A DNA stretch of 64,000 nucleotides, from positions 1 through 64,000 of the forward strand of contig JBATTK010000013.1 of assembly GCA_049670505.1 (NCBI GenBank), given 5' to 3'. The DNA comes from JBATTK01 sp049670505. GTDB lineage: Bacteria > Bacteroidota > Bacteroidia > Flavobacteriales > Flavobacteriaceae. Below, piece by piece: positions 7,948-16,812 of this stretch (position 1 is the first letter of the stretch; the number at the start of each line of letters is the position of its first letter). The notes beneath the pieces were generated by a model. It saw only the letters and a list, made by a program, of their open reading frames with translations. It had not been told where the DNA came from and did not search any database. A program made the position numbers and the translations under genes.

Positions 7948-9420
7948 ATGTCCAAGGCTATTGTTGTTGGGGCAGGTATTGCCGGCATAGCTACCGCTTT
8001 GCGATTAAACCAAAAGGGATATCAGGTTACGGTCATAGAAGCCAATGATTATCCCGGTGGAAAGTTACATGCCATAAGCTTGTCCGGTTACAGATTTGAT
8101 CTTGGCCCCTCGCTTTTCACCATGCCTCACTTGGTGGACGAACTTTTTGAACTTTATAAGTTAGATCCAACGGATTATTTCCAGTATAAAAAAAAAGAGA
8201 CCATCTGCAACTATTTCTGGGAAGACGGTACACGATTTTCGGCCAAGGGAGAAGAAGAAAAGTTTATTGAAGATGCAGCAAAGGTTTTTCATGAAAACGA
8301 GTCCGACATTGCTTCCTACCTTTCAAAAAACAAAAAGAAATACAATCTCACCGCCAACCTTTTTTTGGAAAAATCACTACATAAAATCAAGACCTATTTA
8401 TCAAAAGAAACTATAAAAGCAATTCTTTCTATAGGAAAATTGGACGTAAACATAACATTGGACGAATTGAATGAAAAGACGTTCAAAAACAAAAAGCTGA
8501 TACAACTTTTCAATAGATATGCCACATATAATGGGTCTTCCCCTTATAGGACACCCGGCATCATGTCCATGATTCCGCATTTGGAGATGCACTACGGGAC
8601 TTTTTCACCCTCCAAGGGTATGCATAGTATAAGCTTGAGCTTGTATCAATTGGCGGTAGATAAGGGAGTGCATTTTATTTTCAAGGAAAAGGTAAAGAAA
8701 ATCCTTATACAAAAAAAAAGAGCTTCCGGAGTGGTTACGGATAAGGCCACATATCTATCCGATATCACAGTTTCCAATATGGATATTTTTCCCACCTATA
8801 AAAAGCTATTAAAAAGCGAAAAACATCCACAGAAGGTTCTGCAACAGGAACGCTCTAGTTCCGCGCTTATATTCTATTGGGGTATTAACCGGGAATTTCC
8901 CGAATTGGATTTACATAACATATTGTTCGGTGATGATTATCAGCAGGAATTCAAAACCATCTTTGAGCATAAAGAATTATATGGGGACCCAACTATTTAT
9001 ATTAACATCACCAGTAAGGACAAGAAATCCGATGCCCCCAAAAACCATGAAAATTGGTTTGTTATGGTCAATGCTCCCGGAAACTTTGGTCAGGATTGGG
9101 AAGAGATTAAAATAAAAGCCAGAACAGGAATCATAGCAAAAATAAATCGCATGCTAAAAATAGATGTTGAAAAACTGATTACCGTAGAACACGTTCTGGA
9201 TCCCGTAGGAATTGAAAAACAGACCAGTTCCTATAGAGGTGCCCTGTACGGAGCTGCAAGTAATTCCAAATTTTCGGCCTTCTTACGCCATCCCAATTTT
9301 AACGGCAATATTAAAAATCTATATTTCTGTGGAGGTTCGGTACATCCTGGTGGTGGTATTCCCCTATGTCTATTATCCGCTAAAATAGTGAGTGATCTAG
9401 TTCCAAAAGCAGCGAGATGA
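7948..9420 (+). CDS. second CrtI-family desaturase, likely CrtD-type
   Basis: A 490-residue paralog of CrtI with the FAD motif GAGIAGIATALRL, the GGKLHAISLSGYRFDLGPSLFTMP region, and the C-terminal YFCGGSVHPGGGIPLCLLSAKI motif. The GPSLFTMP and HPGGGIP variants resemble 3,4-desaturases of the CrtD group rather than phytoene desaturases. CrtD with CruF makes the 1'-hydroxy-3',4'-didehydro end group of myxol and saproxanthin, pigments of marine flavobacteria. Its neighbour is a CruF-like gene with an ATGA overlap, which supports that reading. Function as a plain phytoene desaturase cannot be excluded. Confidence 0.75.
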   Translation: MSKAIVVGAGIAGIATALRLNQKGYQVTVIEANDYPGGKLHAISLSGYRFDLGPSLFTMPHLVDELFELYKLDPTDYFQYKKKETICNYFWEDGTRFSAKGEEEKFIEDAAKVFHENESDIASYLSKNKKKYNLTANLFLEKSLHKIKTYLSKETIKAILSIGKLDVNITLDELNEKTFKNKKLIQLFNRYATYNGSSPYRTPGIMSMIPHLEMHYGTFSPSKGMHSISLSLYQLAVDKGVHFIFKEKVKKILIQKKRASGVVTDKATYLSDITVSNMDIFPTYKKLLKSEKHPQKVLQQERSSSALIFYWGINREFPELDLHNILFGDDYQQEFKTIFEHKELYGDPTIYINITSKDKKSDAPKNHENWFVMVNAPGNFGQDWEEIKIKARTGIIAKINRMLKIDVEKLITVEHVLDPVGIEKQTSSYRGALYGAASNSKFSAFLRHPNFNGNIKNLYFCGGSVHPGGGIPLCLLSAKIVSDLVPKAAR

Positions 9421-10058
9421 ACCGATTAAAAGAAAAGAAAACAAGTATTGCCATAGCCCTGGTATGGCTTTTCCATATCTCCGCTATAATCGGTATCAGT
9501 CTTGGATATCTAGAATGGTTCATTAATAAAACACCTTTTAATATTCTACTGTTCTCCAGCCTATTTCTTATTATCTATCCCTTGGATACGTTTAAAAAAT
9601 TTATAGCATTTGCTATATTTTTTGTCGGAGGTATGTTTGCCGAGTGGCTGGGGGTAAATTATGGGATATTATTCGGAGCATATACTTATGGGGCCAATCT
9701 TGGGCCAAAATTGGATGGAGTACCCTTTTTAATAGGAATAAATTGGTCCGTTCTTACTTTTATAACAGCGACCATTGCTTCTCATTTGGTTAAAAAAGTA
9801 TGGTTAAAAATGATATGTGCCAGCATACTGATGGTGCTTTTGGATTATTTTATGGAACATAGCGCACCGCTTTTTGATTTTTGGACATTTCAGGGCAATA
9901 TAGCGCCCTTGGAAAACTACGTCACTTGGTTTATTATAGCATTATTGTTCCAGATACTTTTACATCTATTCAAGATAAAGGGAAACAAGTTATTTTCTGT
10001 ACATCTTTATCTGTCACAGTTGGTCTTCTTTGTTTATTTTTTTATGTATTATTCTTAA
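9417..10058 (+). CDS. cruF: DUF422 carotenoid biosynthesis protein, CruF-like hydratase
   Basis: A 213-residue protein with about seven membrane helices. Key segments are FAEWLGVNYGILFGAYTYG, the GPKLDGVPFLIGINW stretch near residues 95-110, and LLDYFMEHSAPLFDFW near 143. These are landmarks of DUF422, the family of CruF, which adds water across the 1',2' double bond of an acyclic carotenoid end. It overlaps the desaturase gene by 4 bases and is the last gene of the operon. It is not a CrtYcd-type lycopene cyclase: the motifs of that family are missing. The symbol rests on family resemblance and context. Confidence 0.7.
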   Translation: MNRLKEKKTSIAIALVWLFHISAIIGISLGYLEWFINKTPFNILLFSSLFLIIYPLDTFKKFIAFAIFFVGGMFAEWLGVNYGILFGAYTYGANLGPKLDGVPFLIGINWSVLTFITATIASHLVKKVWLKMICASILMVLLDYFMEHSAPLFDFWTFQGNIAPLENYVTWFIIALLFQILLHLFKIKGNKLFSVHLYLSQLVFFVYFFMYYS

Positions 10059-10761
10059 AAACCAAGTCTCCCATAGGATTTTTACCCTCCCATTGGCCCA
10101 CAGAACGATACGGTTGAAACCTGGAAAACAATTCCTCCTTATACCAATCCAATTTTCGGGTATCTTTTATAGCCTTTTTATGCTCCGTACTTTTATAAGC
10201 AAACTCCAGTAGCGATTCTTTGTTCTTCCATATACTAAAAGTCGCCATTTGAACAATGGGAACTTCACCTATACCTTTGGTAAATAGAAGTCCCGGGTTA
10301 TCCACTAATGGGGCTTGCGAAACAGGTACATATTTCCAGAACTTAATCAGGAAACGTGGCTTAATGGTCGCCCGGGTGATTACCGCAACATATGGGTTAT
10401 TGGCAGCTATGGCACCGCTTTTTTGAAAAGGGTTTTTTGCCGACCAATATCCCTTGGCGACTATATTTTTCAAGTAAATTGTCCAGTATTCCTCACTATG
10501 TTCCACATAGCGCTTCATGAGATTGGACGAATTAAAAAAACTATTGGCCACCTTTTCGTTTTCCCATACTTGCAGCAAACCGTAAACGGACCAATCCGGT
10601 AAGGGATTAAATCCCTCTTTCCCACTCCCCATTAACTTATAAAAAGAAAGTCCGTCCACTTTGGAAAGCGTGGCATGGGCAAATTGCATCATTCCAAAAG
10701 CCCAGACCTTGTGTTTAAATCCGTGATACTTGAAAAAGGTAAGTGTCGTAATCTGTGCCAT
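10042..10761 (-). CDS. spheroidene monooxygenase (CrtA)-like protein
   Basis: A 239-residue protein of the CrtA family. The visible landmarks are VWAFGMMQFA near residue 18, LMGSGKEGFNPLPDWSVYGLLQVW near 43-66, RATIKPRFLIKFWKYVP near 130, and DWYKEELFSRFQP near 210. CrtA of purple bacteria is a haem-containing oxygenase that puts a keto group at C2 of acyclic carotenoids. In flavobacteria the role is untested. It runs toward the crt operon and its last 17 bases overlap the end of cruF. It lies 4 bases after a TlpA-like gene, so it is co-transcribed with the thioredoxins and not with the crt genes. Confidence 0.8.
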   Translation of the reverse strand: MAQITTLTFFKYHGFKHKVWAFGMMQFAHATLSKVDGLSFYKLMGSGKEGFNPLPDWSVYGLLQVWENEKVANSFFNSSNLMKRYVEHSEEYWTIYLKNIVAKGYWSAKNPFQKSGAIAANNPYVAVITRATIKPRFLIKFWKYVPVSQAPLVDNPGLLFTKGIGEVPIVQMATFSIWKNKESLLEFAYKSTEHKKAIKDTRKLDWYKEELFSRFQPYRSVGQWEGKNPMGDLVFKNNT

Positions 10762-10765
10762 GTAG

Positions 10766-11326
10766 TTACACTTTCAATAAGCTGTCCAAAAGGTCGGAGA
10801 CAGTATCTGGATCCCAGTCGGCAGCGCCCACTTTTTTTACTATTATTTTTCCATTTTTATCAATGATATAAGTGGTGGGAATACTAGAGTGTTCTAGCTG
10901 TACAGGGGCATTCGTACGGGCAAAATATACTGGAAATGTATAGTTTTTCTTGGTTAAAAATGTCTGTACCTTCGTTTCATCGTCACTCGCTAAAAAAATA
11001 AACACCAAGCTATCACCATAAACATCGTACAACTTTTGGAAAGATGGCATTTCGGCCACACAGGGAGGACACCAAGTGGCCCAAAAATTAACTAGTACCA
11101 CCTTGTCTTTACCTTCTTCCAAATTGAACGGAACCCCATCGGTACCCACTAAACGCCAATCGTAGTCCGCAAGATGTTGTTGTTCCTTTTCTTCCAATGC
11201 CGACGGACTAAATGAAAACCATTTGTTCATCTGCACCTTCATATGGAATCCAAGAGGTGTAAAAAGATACAAGATGACCAATAGCAGTAATATACCATTA
11301 ATCAATTTATCCTTGGTCATCTTCAT
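10766..11326 (-). CDS. TlpA-like membrane-anchored thioredoxin, active site WCPPC
   Basis: A 186-residue thiol-disulfide oxidoreductase. One N-terminal membrane helix (residues 8-24) anchors it, with the thioredoxin fold in the periplasm. The redox site W85-C86-P-P-C89 is complete, and the cis-Pro strand is seen at SIPTTYIIDKNGKI. TlpA/ResA proteins usually reduce cysteines for cytochrome maturation or handle oxidised periplasmic proteins. Its 5' end overlaps the next upstream paralog by 4 bases (ATGA), and crtA follows 4 bases downstream. The pair shares a TPLG-x4-KV-x2-NK-x-FSFSP linker, so they arose by tandem duplication. Confidence 0.85.
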   Translation of the reverse strand: MKMTKDKLINGILLLLVILYLFTPLGFHMKVQMNKWFSFSPSALEEKEQQHLADYDWRLVGTDGVPFNLEEGKDKVVLVNFWATWCPPCVAEMPSFQKLYDVYGDSLVFIFLASDDETKVQTFLTKKNYTFPVYFARTNAPVQLEHSSIPTTYIIDKNGKIIVKKVGAADWDPDTVSDLLDSLLKV

Positions 11327-11886
11327 TCTTCCAACAAGCCATCCACCAGCTTATATATTTTTTGGTTATCCCAATCGGCAATACCTTTTTCCTTATGAAT
11401 AACGATATTGCCTTTTTTATCGATAAGATAGGAAGAAGGTACCTCGTTTGGGTTTATGGGCATCTTCTCACCGATAATCAGGTAAGTTACTGGAAAATCA
11501 AAATTTTTCTCTTCCATAAATGCTTCCACGGGAGGTCTTTCCTCATTGGTGATAATATAAAAATCCATTTTATCCCCATAGTCATTATAGAAGTTCTGGA
11601 TACTTTCCAATTCCGCGGCACAGGGTAGACGCCAAGATGCCCAAAGGTTAATAAAAATTACCTTCCCCTTAGATTGCTCAAAATTGAAAAAATCCCATTC
11701 CGCATCCTTCAGTTTCCAGTCATAATCCGTTATGCGTTTTCTATTGACCGCTTCGGTAGGTGCCGGACTGAAAGAAAATATTTTGTTCAATAGAACCTTC
11801 CCATAATAACCTAACGGAGTCACAAAGAAGGATACCACAAAAGCGATAAGTAAAATATTTAAGAGTGTTTTTTTATTGAACTTCAT
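11323..11886 (-). CDS. TlpA-like thioredoxin paralog with broken CxxC (RLPC)
   Basis: A 187-residue paralog of the gene just downstream, with the same membrane helix and linker. The active-site segment reads W85-R86-L-P-C89, so the first (nucleophilic) cysteine is arginine. The rest of the fold looks intact, including the cis-Pro strand EVPSSYLIDKKG. It could act as a binding or chaperone-like partner, or work with its intact neighbour. The reading frame is undamaged and the overlap with the next gene is kept, so it is probably not a pseudogene. Confidence 0.82.
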   Translation of the reverse strand: MKFNKKTLLNILLIAFVVSFFVTPLGYYGKVLLNKIFSFSPAPTEAVNRKRITDYDWKLKDAEWDFFNFEQSKGKVIFINLWASWRLPCAAELESIQNFYNDYGDKMDFYIITNEERPPVEAFMEEKNFDFPVTYLIIGEKMPINPNEVPSSYLIDKKGNIVIHKEKGIADWDNQKIYKLVDGLLEE

Positions 11887-11911
11887 TTACTTGAGGGTTT
11901 CTCCAAAACTA

Positions 11912-11941
11912 AAGAACTCCCGAGGATTATCGGGAGTTTCT
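11912..11941 (-). terminator. hairpin after aconitase gene
   Basis: Stem AACTCCCGA (11915-11923) / TCGGGAGTT (11930-11938). It lies between the aconitase stop and the start of the thioredoxin genes on the same strand. The T tract is short, so it may leak. Confidence 0.6.
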
Positions 11942-11963
11942 ATGAACTATTTACATGTACTGT

Positions 11964-14231
11964 TTATGCCGCGTTTTCTTTCTTGATCACATTCAATGCG
12001 GATCCTTCATGAAACCAACCTATCTGTGATTGGTTATAGGTGTGGTTTGCCTTAATGACATCTTTGCTACCATCTGCATGCACCACTTCTATGGTCAAGG
12101 GCTTGTCAGGAGCAAAATCCTTGATATCCAAAAAATTAAAAGTATCATCTTCTTGAATCAGGTCGTAATCGTTTTCATTTGCAAAAGTAAGGCCCAGCAT
12201 TCCTTGTTTTTTAAGGTTGGTCTCGTGAATACGGGCAAAGGATTTAACCAATACTGCGGCAACACCCAAGTGTCTTGGTTGCATAGCGGCGTGTTCACGG
12301 GAAGAGCCTTCCCCATAGTTGTGATCTCCGACAACGATAGTTTTTATTCCTGCCGCTTTATAGGCCCGTTGGGTATCCGGTACCCCTCCGTATTCTCCCG
12401 TAAGCTGATTTTTTACGAAATTGGTCTTCTTGTTGAATGCATTTACGGCTCCGATCAAGGTGTTGTTGGCAATATTGTCCAAATGCCCGCGAAAACGCAA
12501 CCAAGGTCCGGCCATTGAAATATGATCGGTGGTACATTTACCAAAGGCTTTGATCAGCAATTTCATTCCTTGTAAACTATCCGGTGTCATGGGCACAAAT
12601 GGTTCCAAAAGTTGTAAGCGTTCCGATGATGGGCTCACCTTTACCTCCACACCACTGCCATCTTGCATGGGCTCAAGATAACCGGCATCCTCTACTTCAA
12701 ATCCTTTGGGAGGAAGTTCTATGCCCATAGGTTCGTCTAGTTTCACCTGTTCTCCGTCCTCATTGATCAAGGTATCGTTCATGGGATCAAAATCCAACTT
12801 TCCGGAAATGGCTATGGCAGCGACCATTTCAGGGGAACCTACAAAAGCATGTGTATTGGGATTGCCATCCGCTCTTTTAGAGAAATTACGGTTGAAGGAA
12901 TGGACAATGGTATTTTTTTCCTCCCCTTTTAAATCGCTTCTATCCCATTGGCCTATACATGGGCCACAGGCATTGGTAAATATGGTGGCGCCTAAATTCT
13001 CAAAAATCTGGAGCAGACCATCGCGTTCCGCCGTGTATCGTATTTGTTCGGAACCGGGATTAATTCCAAAGTCCGATTTAGGCCTTATCTTTTTTGCAAC
13101 CGCCTGTTCCGCAATGGAAGCGGCACGGGTAAGATCTTCGTAAGAAGAATTGGTACAAGACCCTATAAGTCCCCAATCTACTTTAACGGGCCAATCATTT
13201 TCCTTGGCCTTAATTCCCAATTCCCCAACAGGGGTCGCTAAATCCGGAGTAAATGGACCATTTAAGTGTGGTCTTAGTTCATCCAAATTTATTTCGATCA
13301 ACTGATCAAAATACTGCTCAGGATTCGCGTAAACCTCTGGGTCGGCGGTCAAATAATCCTTTACCTCTTTGGCGGCATCCGCTACTTCGCTCCTATCGGT
13401 GGCTCTTAAATACCGTTCCATAGAATCATCATAACCAAAAGTAGACGTTGTGGCACCGATTTCGGCCCCCATATTACATATGGTACCCTTTCCGGTACAG
13501 GAAAGGTTTTTGGCCCCTTCCCCAAAATATTCAAGGATAGCGCCCGTACCTCCCTTAACGGTCAAAATACCCGCGACTTTTAAAATAACGTCCTTGGCGG
13601 ACGTCCAACCCGATATATTACCGGTCAGTTTAACCCCTATCAATTTTGGAAATTTCAGTTCCCAGGCCATACCGGCCATAACATCTACCGCATCTGCCCC
13701 ACCAACTCCAATAGCTACCATTCCAAGACCGCCTGCATTAACGGTATGGGAATCGGTACCGATCATCATTCCTCCGGGGAATGCATAATTTTCCAAAACT
13801 ACCTGATGTATGATACCTGCGCCGGGCTTCCAAAAACCGATACCATATTTATTGGAGACCGATTCCAAGAAGTCAAAAACTTCCGCGCTAGTACTATTTG
13901 CCGTTTTCAAATCTGCTACAGCCCCACTCTTTGCCTGTATCAAATGATCACAATGTACTGTAGTAGGTACGGCAACTTTAGGCTTGCCGGCCTGCATAAA
14001 TTGCAATAGGGCCATTTGGGCGGTTGCATCCTGACAGGCTATACGGTCTGGCGCAAAATCAACATAATCCACACCTCTTCTAAATGCTTTTGTAGCGTTT
14101 CCGTCCCATAAATGGGAATATAAAATTTTCTCGGATAAGGTCAATGGTTTACCCACTATTTCCCTAGCCTTGTCAACGCGTTCGGCCACATTGGCGTAAA
14201 CCTCCTTAATCATGTTGATATCGAATGCCAT
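11964..14231 (-). CDS. acn: aconitate hydratase
   Basis: A 755-residue aconitase of the mitochondrial-like type, which interconverts citrate and isocitrate in the TCA cycle. The [4Fe-4S] cysteines are visible in SCTNSSYED (near residue 357) and in CGPCIGQWDRSD (near 423). The swivel domain has GDHNYGEGSSREHAAM near residue 640, carrying the catalytic Ser. The length matches the family. It is a single gene flanked by a hairpin downstream and a 180-base gap upstream. Assignment is firm; acnA/acnB naming is avoided because this is neither classic enterobacterial form. Confidence 0.96.
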   Translation of the reverse strand: MAFDINMIKEVYANVAERVDKAREIVGKPLTLSEKILYSHLWDGNATKAFRRGVDYVDFAPDRIACQDATAQMALLQFMQAGKPKVAVPTTVHCDHLIQAKSGAVADLKTANSTSAEVFDFLESVSNKYGIGFWKPGAGIIHQVVLENYAFPGGMMIGTDSHTVNAGGLGMVAIGVGGADAVDVMAGMAWELKFPKLIGVKLTGNISGWTSAKDVILKVAGILTVKGGTGAILEYFGEGAKNLSCTGKGTICNMGAEIGATTSTFGYDDSMERYLRATDRSEVADAAKEVKDYLTADPEVYANPEQYFDQLIEINLDELRPHLNGPFTPDLATPVGELGIKAKENDWPVKVDWGLIGSCTNSSYEDLTRAASIAEQAVAKKIRPKSDFGINPGSEQIRYTAERDGLLQIFENLGATIFTNACGPCIGQWDRSDLKGEEKNTIVHSFNRNFSKRADGNPNTHAFVGSPEMVAAIAISGKLDFDPMNDTLINEDGEQVKLDEPMGIELPPKGFEVEDAGYLEPMQDGSGVEVKVSPSSERLQLLEPFVPMTPDSLQGMKLLIKAFGKCTTDHISMAGPWLRFRGHLDNIANNTLIGAVNAFNKKTNFVKNQLTGEYGGVPDTQRAYKAAGIKTIVVGDHNYGEGSSREHAAMQPRHLGVAAVLVKSFARIHETNLKKQGMLGLTFANENDYDLIQEDDTFNFLDIKDFAPDKPLTIEVVHADGSKDVIKANHTYNQSQIGWFHEGSALNVIKKENAA

Positions 14232-14414
14232 TCTATTTTGTATTTATGAGTTATGCAATCCTCAAATTTACTAAAATCCTATGCTTTGGTAAAATTTTAG
14301 TCCATCTTTAATAGAATTTTCAAGATATGTGAAAACGGAACTGTTTCGCAGTATGGATAATCAGTTAAGCAGTGCTATTTCTGAGTATTTCCGATGTGTA
14401 TTATATGGAAAAGT

Positions 14415-15368
14415 CTATAATAATTTACGGATAATATCCTCTTCGGAAATGCCTTCTGCCTCGGCCTTGTAGTTTTTAATAATCCGATGCCGTAGGATGC
14501 CCATGGCCACTGCCTGTACATCCTCTATATCCGGAGAAAATTTTCCGTGTACGGCGGCATTTGCCTTGGCACCCAAAATAAGGTTTTGCGATGCTCTGGG
14601 GCCTGCACCCCAATCTATATACTGCCTAACAAAATCCGAAGTGGACTCTAGAACAGGACGTGTGCTGTTTACCAGATTTACGGCATATTCCACTACATTG
14701 TCCGGAACGGGTACTCTTCGCACCAAATGCTGTACCTCTAAAATTTCCTGTGCATTGAACAACGCATTTACCTGAACATCGGTATCGGAAGTAGTAGATT
14801 TCACCACTTGTATTTCCTCTGAGACCGAGGGGTATTTTAATTCAATTGCAAACATAAAACGATCCAATTGTGCCTCTGGCAGTGGATAGGTTCCTTCTTG
14901 TTCTATAGGGTTTTGCGTAGCTAAAACAAAATAGGGCAATGCCAGTTTATGCCGTTGCCCGGCTATGGTTACCGCACGCTCCTGCATAGCTTCCAAAAGT
15001 GCCGCTTGGGTCTTTGGCGGGGTGCGATTGATTTCGTCCGCTAAAATAATGTTGGCAAAAATAGGCCCTTTGATAAACTTAAAGTTTCGGTTTTGATCCA
15101 AGACCTCGCTCCCCAAAATATCACTAGGCATTAGATCGGGCGTAAACTGTATCCGTTTGAAATCCAATCCCAAGGTGCGGGCAATGGTGTTCACCATTAA
15201 AGTTTTAGCAAGGCCGGGAACTCCTATCAGCAAGGAGTGACCGCCCGTATAGATCGATAGTAGGATTTGCTCTACCACTAAATCCTGACCAATGATTACT
15301 TTGGCAATTTCTTTCTTTAAGGCACTATGTTTTTCTACTAAGCTATGAATAGCGGCAACGTCTGACAT
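14415..15368 (-). CDS. MoxR-family AAA+ ATPase
   Basis: A 317-residue AAA+ protein. The Walker A region is GVPGLAKTLMVN near residue 59, Walker B is ILADEINRTPPKTQAALLEAM near 110, and sensor 1 is ATQNPIEQEGTYPLPEAQLDRF. MoxR proteins act as chaperones that mature metal-binding or cell-envelope complexes, usually with von Willebrand factor A partners. No such partner is here; instead it follows two parvulin genes (4-base gap), an arrangement that points to an envelope-folding role. The assignment to family is firm, the client is unknown. Confidence 0.92.
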   Translation of the reverse strand: MSDVAAIHSLVEKHSALKKEIAKVIIGQDLVVEQILLSIYTGGHSLLIGVPGLAKTLMVNTIARTLGLDFKRIQFTPDLMPSDILGSEVLDQNRNFKFIKGPIFANIILADEINRTPPKTQAALLEAMQERAVTIAGQRHKLALPYFVLATQNPIEQEGTYPLPEAQLDRFMFAIELKYPSVSEEIQVVKSTTSDTDVQVNALFNAQEILEVQHLVRRVPVPDNVVEYAVNLVNSTRPVLESTSDFVRQYIDWGAGPRASQNLILGAKANAAVHGKFSPDIEDVQAVAMGILRHRIIKNYKAEAEGISEEDIIRKLL

Positions 15369-15372
15369 GCAA

Positions 15373-16812
15373 TTATTCCTTTACCCAATTGTTAGCAAAA
15401 TTGCAGCTCTTGTTTCCTTCATTGACGCTTACATAGGTGCCGCCTATATGTTCTTCCATCCACGCTTTTATGGCGTTGAACTGTTTTTCGCGGAGGGCCA
15501 GTTCTTGTATCTTAATGTAATCCTTGGCAAAATCGGCCACATGCTCGTCGTACCTATTGGTAATCTTCAATATCTTATATTTGGCAGCACCTCCCCTTTG
15601 ATCTTCTTCCAATAAGGGTCTGGAAATTTCATTGTCCTTTAGATTACGGACTTGGTTGTACAAGGCGGGATCCATATTGGTAAGTTCAAAACGTGAATCA
15701 AAGTTGATGGGGTTCCGCAATAATCCTCCATCGAATTTAGTTTCCTTTTGATCGGAAAAATTCAATGCGGCATCCGCAAATGTAATTTGCCCATCGATGA
15801 CCTTTTGCCGAATGCTGTCCAACTCGGCCACTGCCTCATCAACAGAACTTTGGGGAATCTCGGGAGAAATTAGAATATGACGCAAATCCAATTCTTGGCC
15901 CCTTATCTTTTCAATATAGATGATATGGTAGCCGAAGGCCGTTTCAAATGGTTCCGAAATTTCTCCCTCCCGTAAGCTAAAGGCAACATCCTTAAACTCC
16001 TTTACAAAGGGGGTTTCCCTTGTCATGCTATAAAACCCTCCTTTGGATTTAGATCCAGGGTCTTGCGAATATAGAATGGCCTTTACACTAAAACTAGCAT
16101 CGTTTTCCTCCACATCCGCTTTTATAGTATTTAGCTTATCAATTACCTTTTGTTTCTCCGCTTCCGGTATTTTAGGTTCTTTTACAATTTGGGCAATTTC
16201 CAACTCGGCTCCAAAAACAGGGCGTTCCTCTTTGGGAATCTTATTAAAGAACTGTCGTACTTCTTCCGGTGTAATCTCTATTTCACCCACAATTTTCTGC
16301 TGCATCTTTTCAGAAAGAATACGTAGTTTATTGATTTCAAAGAGTTCTTCCCTAAAACTTATCTCATCCTCTTTTTTATAAAACTTAAGTACTTTCTCCA
16401 TGGAACCAACTTGGGATACCAAAGACTGTATTTGCCGCTCACTGGTCGCGTTTACCTCATCATCGGAAACCAAAATACTATCCTGTACGGCCTGATGCGC
16501 ATACAGACGATCTTCCATTAGTTTTCCCAAAAGTCCACACTTGGTAATGTCCGCGGTGGAAGCCCCTTGACTACGCAGATCGATCATTGTTTTTTCAATA
16601 TCGGAATCTAAGATTACATAATCGCCCACAACGGCAGAGATACCGTCCAATTTTATTTTTTTAAAATTATTGGTCGTATCTTTTTTTATATCTACGGCGG
16701 CCTCCACCAATTGTTCTTCGGGTTCAATTTGAGTGTCGGGGATAGAATCTATTTGGCAATAGACCATTCCCGTTATCGATAAAAAACAAATGGAGAATCC
16801 TATTTTACTCAT
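15373..16812 (-). CDS. SurA-like peptidyl-prolyl isomerase with two parvulin domains
   Basis: About 479 residues from the ATG at 16812, which directly begins a signal peptide (MSKIGFSICFLSITGMVYCQ); ATGs at 16821 and 16854 are in frame but would overlap the upstream gene more. The order is a SurA-type N domain starting with KLDGISAVVGDYVIL, then two PpiC parvulin modules, the first with GGFYSMTRETPFVKEF and FGYHIIYI, the second with LRHILI and FADAALNFSDQ. SurA guides outer-membrane proteins through the periplasm. It overlaps the upstream PPIase gene, and MoxR follows 4 bases after. The operon is PPIase, SurA-like, MoxR. Confidence 0.88.
   Translation of the reverse strand: MSKIGFSICFLSITGMVYCQIDSIPDTQIEPEEQLVEAAVDIKKDTTNNFKKIKLDGISAVVGDYVILDSDIEKTMIDLRSQGASTADITKCGLLGKLMEDRLYAHQAVQDSILVSDDEVNATSERQIQSLVSQVGSMEKVLKFYKKEDEISFREELFEINKLRILSEKMQQKIVGEIEITPEEVRQFFNKIPKEERPVFGAELEIAQIVKEPKIPEAEKQKVIDKLNTIKADVEENDASFSVKAILYSQDPGSKSKGGFYSMTRETPFVKEFKDVAFSLREGEISEPFETAFGYHIIYIEKIRGQELDLRHILISPEIPQSSVDEAVAELDSIRQKVIDGQITFADAALNFSDQKETKFDGGLLRNPINFDSRFELTNMDPALYNQVRNLKDNEISRPLLEEDQRGGAAKYKILKITNRYDEHVADFAKDYIKIQELALREKQFNAIKAWMEEHIGGTYVSVNEGNKSCNFANNWVKE

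Noticed and set aside
9417..10058. Lycopene cyclase (CrtYcd type)
   Set aside because: The motifs match DUF422/CruF, not the cyclase domain.
11323..11886. Pseudogene because of missing Cys
   Set aside because: The frame, fold landmarks and the ATGA overlap are kept; only the one residue differs.
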